64,000 nucleotides of DNA from Sphingomonas sp. (GTDB lineage Bacteria; Pseudomonadota; Alphaproteobacteria; Sphingomonadales; Sphingomonadaceae): positions 682,001-746,000 of the forward strand of contig JAFOMG010000011.1 of the NCBI GenBank assembly GCA_017418975.1, given 5' to 3'. The notes under the pieces are model-generated. The model did not search any database. It worked only from the letters and a program-made list of their open reading frames with translations, and was not told where the DNA came from. The position numbers and the translations under genes were made by a program. Shown here piece after piece: positions 45,354 to 54,077 of the stretch; position 1 is the stretch's first letter, and every line of letters begins with the position of its first letter.

Positions 45354-46561
45354 CCGTAACCGCCGACACCCGCCCCCTCGACCTGCTCGCCGATTTCCCG
45401 GCGATCCCGGCCGGCTGGCATTATCTCGACACGGCGGCGACGTCGCAGAAGCCGCGGCCGGTGCTCGACGCGATCGCCAGGGCTTATGGCGAGACCTATG
45501 CCACCGTGCATCGCGGCGTGTACCAGCGCTCGGCCGACATGACGCTCGCCTATGAGGCGGCGCGCCGACGGGTGGCGGAATTCCTGGGCGGGGCGGAGAA
45601 CGAGATCGTGTTCGTCCGCGGCGCGACCGAGGGGATCAACCTGGTCGCGCAATGCTGGGCCGGCACCCGGCTCAAGGCGGGCGACCGCATCCTGCTGTCC
45701 ACGCTCGAGCATCATTCGAACATCGTGCCCTGGCAGATGGTCGCCGAGCGCGTGGGCGCCGAGATCGACGTGGTGCCGCTGACGCCGGACCAGCGCATCG
45801 ACCTGGACGCGATGGCGGCGATGCTCACCGAGCGGCACAAGCTGGTCGCGCTGGCGCATGTCTCGAACGTGCTCGGATCGGTGCTCGACGCCAAGCGCGC
45901 GACCGCGCTGGCCCATGGAGTCGGCGCGAAGATCCTGCTCGACGGCTGCCAGGCGGTGCCGCGCATGCCGGTCGATGTCGGCGAGATCGGCTGCGACTTC
46001 TATGTGATGTCGGGCCACAAGCTCTATGGCCCCACCGGCATCGGCGTGCTCTGGGGCCGCTACGAGTTGCTCGACGCGATGCCGCCCTATCAGGGCGGCG
46101 GCTCGATGATCGACCGGGTGACCTTCGCGAAGACGACCTATGCCCCGCCGCCGGGCCGGTTCGAGGCGGGGACGCCGCATATCGTCGGCGTGGTCGGGCT
46201 GCATGCGGCGATCGACTATGTGGCGGGCATCGGGCTGGAGCGCATCCATGCGCATGAGGCCGCTCTGGTGCGCCAGGCGCGCGCGGCGCTGTCGCAGCTC
46301 AATTCGGTCAGGCTGTTCGGCCCCGAGGACAGCGCCGGCATCGTCAGCTTCGCGGTGGAGGGGGTGCATCCGCACGACGTCGCCACCATATTGGACGAAG
46401 GCAATGTCGCGATCCGCGCCGGGCACCATTGCGCGCAGCCGCTGATGGACGCGCTGGGCGTGCCGGCCACCGCGCGGGCGAGCTTTGGAGTCTATAATGG
46501 CGCGGACGACATCGCCGCGCTGGTGAAGGGTATTGAACGCGTGACGAGGATCTTCGGGTGA
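45350..46561 (+). CDS. sufS: Cysteine desulfurase SufS
   Basis: 403-residue PLP enzyme taking sulfur from cysteine for Fe-S assembly. PLP lysine Lys224 in SGHKLYGPTGIG; active-site Cys361 in IRAGHHCAQPLM; N-terminal YLDTAATSQKP. SufE is not encoded in the window; a U-type partner or distant sufE must serve. Coupled to sufD and, through a 4-base overlap, to the SufT gene. Confidence 0.97.
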   Translation: MTVTADTRPLDLLADFPAIPAGWHYLDTAATSQKPRPVLDAIARAYGETYATVHRGVYQRSADMTLAYEAARRRVAEFLGGAENEIVFVRGATEGINLVAQCWAGTRLKAGDRILLSTLEHHSNIVPWQMVAERVGAEIDVVPLTPDQRIDLDAMAAMLTERHKLVALAHVSNVLGSVLDAKRATALAHGVGAKILLDGCQAVPRMPVDVGEIGCDFYVMSGHKLYGPTGIGVLWGRYELLDAMPPYQGGGSMIDRVTFAKTTYAPPPGRFEAGTPHIVGVVGLHAAIDYVAGIGLERIHAHEAALVRQARAALSQLNSVRLFGPEDSAGIVSFAVEGVHPHDVATILDEGNVAIRAGHHCAQPLMDALGVPATARASFGVYNGADDIAALVKGIERVTRIFG

Positions 46562-47133
46562 ACCAGGAGCGCAAGATCGCAGTCGAGGAAGTGGACGCCG
46601 TGGCGCCGCCGCCCAAGGCGCGCGTCGAGGATGCGTTCGATGCGTCCACCGAAACATCGGCGGGCGTGTTCGATGCGTCCACCGAAGCATCGGCGAACGT
46701 GTTCGATGCGTCCACCGAAGCATCGGCGGGCGTGGCCGGGAGCGTCGCCGAGACGTTCGAGCGCAAGCGCGACTATCTCTCGGGCTTCCTGTCGCAAAAG
46801 CCGCAGGCGCTGGCGGGCACCGAGCCGGGCGGTGAACTCTATGAGGCGGTGATCGCCGCGCTCAAGGAGATCTACGATCCCGAGATCCCGGTGAACATCT
46901 ATGATCTCGGCCTGATCTACGGTGTCGACATCACCGCCGACGGCCATGCCGCGGTGCAGATGACGCTGACCACCCCGCACTGCCCGGTGGCGGAATCGAT
47001 GCCCGGCGAAGTCGAGCTGCGCGTCGGCTCGGTGCCGGGGATCGGCCATGCCGAAGTCAATCTCGTCTGGGATCCGCCCTGGGATCCGCAGAAGATGAGC
47101 GACGAGGCCAAGCTCGAACTGGGGATGCTGTGA
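46558..47133 (+). CDS. sufT: SufT (DUF59/MIP18-like) with repetitive N-terminal extension
   Basis: 191 residues, GTG start overlapping the sufS stop. The C-terminal MIP18/DUF59 domain (about 95-191; EIYDPEIPVNIYDLGLIYGVDI ... TTPHCPVAESMPGEVELRV) works in Fe-S maturation and keeps the conserved Cys in HCPV. The first about 75 residues are unusual: three copies of an 11-residue unit (FDASTEASAGV type) from a 33-bp direct repeat at 46636-46734, then FERKRDYLSGFL. The extension is probably disordered; the unit number may vary between strains. Confidence 0.93.
   Translation: MNQERKIAVEEVDAVAPPPKARVEDAFDASTETSAGVFDASTEASANVFDASTEASAGVAGSVAETFERKRDYLSGFLSQKPQALAGTEPGGELYEAVIAALKEIYDPEIPVNIYDLGLIYGVDITADGHAAVQMTLTTPHCPVAESMPGEVELRVGSVPGIGHAEVNLVWDPPWDPQKMSDEAKLELGML
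46636..46734 (+). repeat. Three tandem 33-bp units inside sufT
   Basis: Units at 46636-46668, 46669-46701 and 46702-46734, each starting TTCGATGCGTCCACCGAA, differing at only a few positions. The length keeps the reading frame and encodes FDASTETSAGV, FDASTEASANV and FDASTEASAGV. Near-identity points to recent expansion. Confidence 0.95.
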
Positions 47134-47489
47134 TGACCACCGCCGCCACCCGCCAGCGCCCCGCCGCGCTGATCCTGACTCCGGCCGCCGAGCGGCGCAT
47201 CGCCGACCTTATGGCCAAGGCGCCCGAGGGGGCGGTCGGCGTCAGGCTCTCGACGCCGCGCCGCGGCTGCTCGGGGCTGGCCTATTCGGTCGACTATGTC
47301 ACCGAGGCCAAGCCGTTCGACGAGAAGATCGAGACGCCCGGCGGGACCTTCTATGTCGATGGCGGCTCGGTCCTCTATCTGATCGGCTCGACGATGGACT
47401 GGCAGGAAGACGATTTCACCGCCGGCTTCGTCTTCCAGAACCCCAATGCCAAGGGCAGCTGCGGCTGTGGGGAGAGCTTTACGGTCTGA
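47133..47489 (+). CDS. sufA: A-type Fe-S carrier SufA/IscA
   Basis: 118 residues (ATG 47133, sharing one base with the sufT stop; a GTG at 47130 is possible). Conserved cysteines in RRGCSGLAYSVDY and the C-terminal GSCGCGESF hold the cluster or iron. Delivers clusters from SufBCD to apoproteins. Last core gene of the SUF operon; the aldo-keto reductase follows after 48 bases. Confidence 0.95.
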   Translation: MTTAATRQRPAALILTPAAERRIADLMAKAPEGAVGVRLSTPRRGCSGLAYSVDYVTEAKPFDEKIETPGGTFYVDGGSVLYLIGSTMDWQEDDFTAGFVFQNPNAKGSCGCGESFTV

Positions 47490-47537
47490 CCCGGCGGGCA
47501 TAGGGACGGCTGACAACGCAGTCGGAAGAGGATTTCC

Positions 47538-48595
<1,058 letters not shown>

Positions 48596-48599
<4 letters not shown>

Positions 48600-49063
48600 G
48601 CGTCGCCTTCCGCCGCGAGAGCGACGAGGAACATAAGGAACCGAAGTTCGAGCTGCCGCTGCCGCCGGGGCCCAATCTGGTCACGGCGCGCGGGCTCGCG
48701 CTGATCGAGGCGAAGGCGGCCGCGCTGGAAGCGGCGGTATCGGCGGAGCGCGACGACGAAGCGCGCGAGGCGCTGAAGCGCGAGCTGCGCTACTGGAACA
48801 CCCGCCGCACCACCGCGCAGGTCGCGCCCGCGCCGGAGCAGGGCGTCGCCGGCATCGGATCGCGTGTGCGGATCCGCCTGAACGGCAAGGAGCGGGCGAT
48901 CGACCTGGTCGGCCATGACGAGGCCGATCCGGCGGCGGACCGGCTCTCCTTCCAGGCGCCGCTCGCCCAGGCGCTGATCGGCGCCGAGGAAGGCGAGAGG
49001 GTGGATTTCGGCGGGCGCGCGCAGGCGATCGAGATCGTCGGCATCGAAACGATTCCGGACTGA
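48596..49063 (+). CDS. GreA/GreB-family elongation factor-like protein
   Basis: 155 residues, ATGA overlap with the aldo-keto reductase gene. N-terminal helical part (about 30-75, with paired helices as in the Gre coiled coil; TARGLALIEAKAAALEAAV ... REALKRELRYWNTRR) and a C-terminal FKBP-like Gre domain (GIGSRVRIRLNGKERAIDLVGHDEADP ... PLAQALIGAEEGERVDF). True Gre factors rescue backtracked RNA polymerase. The tip acidic residues here (ERDDE) are plausible, but this divergent group may have another role. Confidence 0.82.
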
Positions 49064-49089
49064 GCCGAACTGCGCTTAAGGTGGCGGGC

Positions 49090-51276
49090 ATGACTCGCCT
49101 CCCGCTCGCCGCCGCGCTGCTCGCCTCCGCTTCGTTCGTTTCCGGGGCCCATGCCCAGATCGATGCCGCTCGCTGGAAGGCGGAAGCGGCGCGGGTGACG
49201 ATCACGCGCGACGATTGGGGCGTGGCGCACATCCGGGGCAAGACCGATGCCGATGCGGTGTTCGGCATGATCTATGCCCAGGCCGAGGACGACTTCAACC
49301 GGATCGAGACCAATTATCTGGTGAGCCTGGGCCGGCTTGCCGAAGCGGAAGGCGAGGGCGCGATCTGGCAGGACCTGCGCCAGCGGCTGTTCGTCGATCC
49401 GGAAGCGTTGAAGGCGGACTATGCCGCGAGCCCGGCCTGGCTGCGCAAGCTGATGCAGGCCTGGGCGGACGGGCTCAACCATTATCTCGCCACCCATCCG
49501 CAGGTGAAGCCGCGCGTGCTTACTCGCTTCGAGCCGTGGATGGCGCTGAGCTTTTCGGAAGGCAGCATCGGCGGCGATATCGAGCGGGTGGCCTTGAGCC
49601 AGCTCGAGGCGTTCTACGGCAAGCAGCGAGTCGCGATGACCGAGGCGGAGAAGGGGCTGGTGTTCAAGGAGCCCAAGGGCTCGAACGGCATGGCGATCGC
49701 CCCCAGCCATACCAGGAACGGCCATGCGCTGCTGCTGATCAACCCGCACACCAGCTTCTTCTTCCGCTCCGAGCAGCAGGTGACGAGCGGCGAGGGGCTG
49801 AACGCCTATGGCGCCGCCACCTGGGGCCAGTTCTTCATCTACCAGGGGTTCAACGCCAAGGCGGGCTGGATGCACACGTCGAGCGGCGTCGACAATGTCG
49901 ACGAGTTCGCGGAAGACATCGTCAGCAACGTGCCGGGCACGGTCCTGGGCTATCGCTATGGCGCCGAGACGCGGCCGGTGACGGTGAAGCGAGTCACGCT
50001 GTCCTATCGCACGGCGGACGGAGGGCAGGCGCAGCGCAGCTTCCGGACCTATGCCACCCATCACGGCCCGATCGTCCGCATGACGGACAGCGGCAAGTGG
50101 ATCGCGGTGGCGCTGATGAACAAGCCGGTGGCGGCGCTGCAGCAGAGCTTCCTGCGCACCAAGGCCACCGACTATGCCGGCTTCATGAAGGTGGCCGAGC
50201 TCAAGGCCAACAGCTCCAACAACACGCTGTTCGCGGATTCCAGGGGCGAGATCGCGTTCCTGATGCCGCAGTTCATGCCGGTGCGCGACGATCGCTTCGA
50301 CTATCGCAAGCCGGTGGACGGCAGCGATCCGGCGACCGACTGGAAGGGGCTGCACGGCCTCGCCAGCCTGCCCCAGGCCGTGAACCCGAAAAATGGCTGG
50401 GCCTTCAACGTGAACAACTGGCCCTGGACGGCGGCGGGCGCGGACAGCCCCAGGGCGGCGGACTATCCGCGCTATTTCGACCAGGCCGGCGAGAATCCGC
50501 GCGGCGCCCATGCGCTGCGGGTGCTGAACGCGCGGGCGGACTTCACGCCGGAGACGCTGCGCGAGGCGGCCTATGACAGCTTCCTGCCCGCGTTCGACCG
50601 GCTGCTGCCCGGGCTGGTCGCCGCCTGGGAGAAGCTGCCGGACGGCGACGCGCGCAAGGCCAGGCTCGCCGAGCCGGTGGCGCTGCTCAAGGGCTGGGAC
50701 CGGCGCTGGGGGGCGGGATCGACCGCGACCTCGCTGGCGGTGTTCTGGGGCGAAGCGCTCTGGACGCCCGGGGCCCAGCCGGCAAGGGATACGGGCATCT
50801 CGGTGTGGGACTGGATGGCGACGCGCGCCACCGACGGGCAGCGGATCGACGCGCTGGCCGCGGCGGTGGATCGGCTCACTCAGGATTTCGGTGGCTGGCG
50901 CGTGCCCTGGGGCGAGATCAACCGGTTCCAGCGCAATGACGGCGCGATCGTCCAGAAGTTCGACGATGCGAAGCCGAGCATCCCGGTGCCCTTCCCCTCG
51001 GCGCAATGGGGCTCGCTCGCTTCGTTCGGCGCGAAGCGCTGGCCGGGGACGAAGCGCTATTACGGCACGAGCGGCAACAGCTTCGTCGCGACGGTGGAGT
51101 TCGGGCCGAAGGTGAAGGCCTGGGCAGTGACCGCGGGCGGCGAGAGCGGGCACCCGGACTCCCCGCATTTCACCGACCAGGCCGGGCGCTATGCGGCGGG
51201 CGATTTGCGGCCGGTCTATTTCTACCCGGAGGATCTGAAGGGGCATGTGGTGCGGGCGTATCGGCCGGGGGAATAA
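49090..51276 (+). CDS. Penicillin-acylase family (S45) N-terminal nucleophile amidohydrolase
   Basis: 728-residue periplasmic precursor. Signal peptide to SGAHAQ, alpha-chain part opening VTITRDDWGVAHIRGKTDADAVFGMIYAQAEDDFNRIE, then the autocatalytic cleavage site Gly197-Ser198-Asn199 (KGSNGMAIAPSHT), where Ser198 becomes the nucleophile. YGAATWGQFFIYQGFN and the C-terminal HPDSPHFTDQA are family motifs. Homologues hydrolyse penicillins, cephalosporin side chains or acyl-homoserine lactones; which applies is unknown. AAGGTGG lies before the ATG at 49090. Confidence 0.93.
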   Translation: MTRLPLAAALLASASFVSGAHAQIDAARWKAEAARVTITRDDWGVAHIRGKTDADAVFGMIYAQAEDDFNRIETNYLVSLGRLAEAEGEGAIWQDLRQRLFVDPEALKADYAASPAWLRKLMQAWADGLNHYLATHPQVKPRVLTRFEPWMALSFSEGSIGGDIERVALSQLEAFYGKQRVAMTEAEKGLVFKEPKGSNGMAIAPSHTRNGHALLLINPHTSFFFRSEQQVTSGEGLNAYGAATWGQFFIYQGFNAKAGWMHTSSGVDNVDEFAEDIVSNVPGTVLGYRYGAETRPVTVKRVTLSYRTADGGQAQRSFRTYATHHGPIVRMTDSGKWIAVALMNKPVAALQQSFLRTKATDYAGFMKVAELKANSSNNTLFADSRGEIAFLMPQFMPVRDDRFDYRKPVDGSDPATDWKGLHGLASLPQAVNPKNGWAFNVNNWPWTAAGADSPRAADYPRYFDQAGENPRGAHALRVLNARADFTPETLREAAYDSFLPAFDRLLPGLVAAWEKLPDGDARKARLAEPVALLKGWDRRWGAGSTATSLAVFWGEALWTPGAQPARDTGISVWDWMATRATDGQRIDALAAAVDRLTQDFGGWRVPWGEINRFQRNDGAIVQKFDDAKPSIPVPFPSAQWGSLASFGAKRWPGTKRYYGTSGNSFVATVEFGPKVKAWAVTAGGESGHPDSPHFTDQAGRYAAGDLRPVYFYPEDLKGHVVRAYRPGE

Positions 51277-51331
51277 GGAGGCTATCGGCGGCGAGCCAAG
51301 CGGCATTGTCCAAAATGCATAAGGTCGCTAT

Positions 51332-51850
51332 ATGTTCTCCATGAGCTTTCCTGCCCTCAAGGTCGCGAACGAGCTTTTGCAGCTTCATGGGGACATTGAT
51401 CCTATGAAGCTGCAGAAGCTGCTGTATTATGCGAACGGCTGGTGGCTCGCCACACATGGCGCACCTCTGCTCAATGAAAATCCTCAAGTTTGGCGTTATG
51501 GCCCGGTCTTTCGTGGCCTCTATGGAGCTTTCGCCAGATTTGGTCGCGATGATATCGGTGGCCCAGTACGGGGTGGGCCATTTACTGCCGATCCACCATT
51601 CTTGACGAATGAGTTGGATGCTGTGGAGGCTCGGCAACTGCTCGCATGGATCTGGGATGAGCATGGGAGCAAAAGCGCGATCCAGCTTTCGGACGAGACG
51701 CATGCTCCTGGTACGCCTTGGCGTAAAATTGCGGAGCGACATAATTTCCGTGTCCCTGAAGGCACCCCAATCCCGCCGAGGGAAGATTGGGCCTATTTTG
51801 CAGAACTAGCCCAGGGCCGTGGTGTCGCGACGCGTCCTCTGGCAGCCTAA
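51332..51850 (+). CDS. Panacea-domain (SocA/DUF4065) protein, probable antitoxin
   Basis: 172 residues. The Panacea signature is clear: FPALKVANELLQLHGDIDPMKLQKLLYYANGWWLA, then VWRYGPVFRGLYGAFARFG and WRKIAERHNFRVP. Panacea domains neutralise diverse toxins; SocA of Caulobacter is one. DNA is notably more AT-rich than the neighbours. TTGTCC (51306-51311) and TATATG (51329-51334), 17 apart, form a promoter whose -10 overlaps the first ATG, so the ATG at 51341 on a leaderless message may be the true start. The next gene overlaps by 32 bases. Confidence 0.85.
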   Translation: MFSMSFPALKVANELLQLHGDIDPMKLQKLLYYANGWWLATHGAPLLNENPQVWRYGPVFRGLYGAFARFGRDDIGGPVRGGPFTADPPFLTNELDAVEARQLLAWIWDEHGSKSAIQLSDETHAPGTPWRKIAERHNFRVPEGTPIPPREDWAYFAELAQGRGVATRPLAA

Positions 51851-52220
51851 GGTCCGACTTGATTCCTCGCCGACGGGCACGGAAGAGTGGGATGCTTGGC
51901 TGAGCGAAAACGCGCTTCAGCCAACTTGGGATCCGGATCAAGCGCGTGTTCGAATTGATAAGATTGCAAGGTGGCTCGCTCGCGGCTGGTCCTTTTTTCT
52001 CGTCTATCTGATCTTTGCGCAGGGAATAGGCACGGGCGTTCATCTGGAATTGCCGTTCACCGGCCGCTATCTGCCGATCGTGCCCAAGTTTCATCTTCAA
52101 TCGACGGAGTTCGTTGCGGTTGTGACGACCACCACGATTTCAGTATTCGGCTTCCTGGTGATTGTGTCTCGCGCATTGTTTAAGAGCGCTGTTGAAAAGG
52201 AACGAGCAGGCGACGCGTAA
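51819..52220 (+). CDS. Two-helix membrane protein, candidate toxin/effector paired with Panacea protein
   Basis: 133 residues, GTG start at 51819 (or 51822) inside the Panacea gene. An acidic N-terminus of about 50 residues is followed by an amphipathic helix (RIDKIARWLARG), a first membrane helix (WSFFLVYLIFAQGIGTGV), a polar loop and a second helix with an unusual Thr run (FVAVVTTTTISVFGFLVIVSRALF). The tail is short and charged. Small membrane-active proteins are known partners of Panacea antitoxins. Same AT-rich composition as its partner. Toxicity is inferred from position only. Confidence 0.7.
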   Translation: MVSRRVLWQPKVRLDSSPTGTEEWDAWLSENALQPTWDPDQARVRIDKIARWLARGWSFFLVYLIFAQGIGTGVHLELPFTGRYLPIVPKFHLQSTEFVAVVTTTTISVFGFLVIVSRALFKSAVEKERAGDA

Positions 52221-52234
52221 TCTGGAACGGCTAC

Positions 52235-53302
52235 CTAGAACGGCAGTTCCTCGCCCAGCCGCTCCTCGAAGTTCGAGACCGTCACGCCGACCAGCCTTAC
52301 CCCCTTGGGCGTGGGCAGTACCGAGCGGATCAGGGCGAGGCTCATGTCGCGGAGCGTCTCGCGGCGGTCGACCAGCCCGGCGCCGAGGCTGCGGCTGCGG
52401 GTGATGATCTGGAAGTCGCCATATTTCACCTTCACGGTGACGGTGCGGCCGAATTCCTGCGCCTTCTCGCACCAGGCCCAGACGTCCTCGGCCATCTCGA
52501 GCACGCCGGCCTCGATCTCGGCATTCTCCACCAGGTCGCGGTCGAAAGTGGTCTCCGAGCCCGAGGACTTGCGCGGCAGGTCGACATGCACCGGCCGGTC
52601 GTCCTCGCCGCGCGAGATCGCGTGATACCATTCGGCCGCGCTGCCGAAATGCGCGCGGAGGAATTCCAGCGACTTGCCGCGCAGATCCGCGCCGGTCTCG
52701 ATGCCGAGCGCATGCATCTTCCTCGCGGTCACCGGCCCCACTCCGTGGAAGCGCGCGACCGGCAGCGTCTCCACCCAGGCCGGCCCCATCTCGGGCGTCA
52801 CCGCGAACTGGCCGTTGGGCTTGCGCTGGTCCGAGGCGAGCTTGGCGAGGAACTTGTTGTACGAGACGCCGGCCGAGGCGGTGAGGCCGGTCTCCGCCAG
52901 GATGCGGGCGCGGATCTCCTTGGCGGTGGCCCAGGCGGTCTCGATCCCGCGCAGGTTCGCGGTGACGTCGAGATAGGCCTCGTCGAGCGAGAGCGGCTGG
53001 ATGACCGGCGTATAGTCGGCGAAGATCGCATGGATCTGCTTCGAGACGGCGCGATAGACGTCGAAGCGCGGCTTGACGAAGATCAGTTCCGGGCAGCGCC
53101 GCATCGCGGTGACCGAGGGCAGGGCGGAGCGCACGCCGAACCGGCGCGCCTCGTAGCTCGCCGCCGCCACCACGCCCCGCGCCGCGGCATAGCCGACGGC
53201 GACCGGCTTGCCCCGCAGCGCCGGATCGTCGCGCTGCTCCACCGATGCGTAAAAGGCGTCCATGTCGACATGGATGATCTTGCGGACCGGCTGGGTCCCC
53301 AT
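52235..53302 (-). CDS. dinB: DNA polymerase IV
   Basis: 355-residue Y-family translesion polymerase. Palm motifs IIHVDMDAFYASVEQRDDP and PLSLDEAYLDVT carry the metal-binding acids. HhH segment VARFHGVGPVTARKMHALGI and little-finger domain follow. The C-terminus ends GEELPF, and a clear clamp-binding motif after it is not evident. The start is one base after the tetR stop (TGA-C-ATG), so dinB is translated with the efflux regulator, an unusual partner. No LexA box seen directly upstream. Confidence 0.95.
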   Translation of the reverse strand: MGTQPVRKIIHVDMDAFYASVEQRDDPALRGKPVAVGYAAARGVVAAASYEARRFGVRSALPSVTAMRRCPELIFVKPRFDVYRAVSKQIHAIFADYTPVIQPLSLDEAYLDVTANLRGIETAWATAKEIRARILAETGLTASAGVSYNKFLAKLASDQRKPNGQFAVTPEMGPAWVETLPVARFHGVGPVTARKMHALGIETGADLRGKSLEFLRAHFGSAAEWYHAISRGEDDRPVHVDLPRKSSGSETTFDRDLVENAEIEAGVLEMAEDVWAWCEKAQEFGRTVTVKVKYGDFQIITRSRSLGAGLVDRRETLRDMSLALIRSVLPTPKGVRLVGVTVSNFEERLGEELPF

Positions 53303-53303
53303 G

Positions 53304-53906
53304 TCAGTCGTCCATCGGCTCCAGCGCGGCGGCGAAGATGCGCGTCAGGCGCTTCTCGAAGCGCTCGGTCTCCTCGGCGGTGCACATGTCCGGATCGATG
53401 GCGAGCGTGTTGTGCATGATGCCCATGCCCATCAGCACGGCAAAGGCCATGGCGGCGCGCATCTCGGTATCCTGGCCGCCGAGCACGCGCGCGATCGGCT
53501 CCAGGATGTCGGTGTCGATCGTCTCGCGGATGATCTCGCCGGCCTTGGGCGATCCGATCGAGTGCAGCAGGATCAGGATCTGGTCGATATGGAGGTCGCG
53601 CTCGTCCTGCGGCGTGCCGCCGTCGTCGAGGAAGAGCCGGGCGAAATGCGCGGCCAGCGTCTCGCGTGTGGCGCCTTCCATGAAGTCCTTGTCGTCGTCG
53701 CGCAGCGTCTCGCGGAACAGGGCTTCCTTGCTGCCGAAATAGCGGCTGACCAGCGCGGGATCGACACCGGCATCGCCCGCGATCTCGCGCAGGCCGACAT
53801 TCTCGTAGTTCTCGCGCGCGAAGTGCTTCCGGGCCGAGGCGAGGATCGCCTCGCGCGTCGCGGCCGCGTTGCGCGACCGCGGCAGGGCCTGGACGGGCGG
53901 GATCAT
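53304..53906 (-). CDS. TetR-family repressor of the divergent RND operon
   Basis: 200 residues from MIPPVQALPRSRNAAATREAI. HTH at about 15-60 (ARENYENVGLREIAGDAGVDPALVSRYFGSKEALF); ligand domain behind it. The upstream open frame to 54083 runs through the operator and is not coding. Divergent from the RND adaptor gene 171 bases away, with a 36-bp palindrome covering both -35 regions (53937-53972), so it most likely represses both itself and the pump until a substrate binds. dinB is co-transcribed. Confidence 0.93.
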   Translation of the reverse strand: MIPPVQALPRSRNAAATREAILASARKHFARENYENVGLREIAGDAGVDPALVSRYFGSKEALFRETLRDDDKDFMEGATRETLAAHFARLFLDDGGTPQDERDLHIDQILILLHSIGSPKAGEIIRETIDTDILEPIARVLGGQDTEMRAAMAFAVLMGMGIMHNTLAIDPDMCTAEETERFEKRLTRIFAAALEPMDD

Positions 53907-53936
53907 GGGCGCCTTTTTATCGCTAACAGACGGGTA

Positions 53937-53972
53937 GTCAACCATTGTGGACATATGTCTACAGTCGTTGAC
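53937..53972. promoter_or_regulatory. 36-bp palindromic TetR operator over divergent promoters
   Basis: Centre TGGACATATGTCTA, flanked at equal distance by GTCAAC (53937-53942) and GTTGAC (53967-53972). Each flank overlaps a -35 hexamer. For the pump it is TTGACA at 53968-53973, with a weak -10 at 53991-53996. For tetR it is TTGACT (53936-53941, minus strand) with -10 TAAAAA at 53914-53919, 16 bases away. Binding would shut both promoters. Confidence 0.8.
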
Positions 53973-54077
53973 AAGTTCCCTGAACGCGCTTAGCGGGTGC
54001 CAAATCGGAAGTCGTTCGTTTCCAGTAACGGCACCGCGGAGGATGTCCGGCCAGGGGCACGGATTTAGGGATCGAAC

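Noticed and set aside
46636..46734. CRISPR-like direct repeats
   Set aside because: Units are directly adjacent without spacers and lie in frame within sufT.
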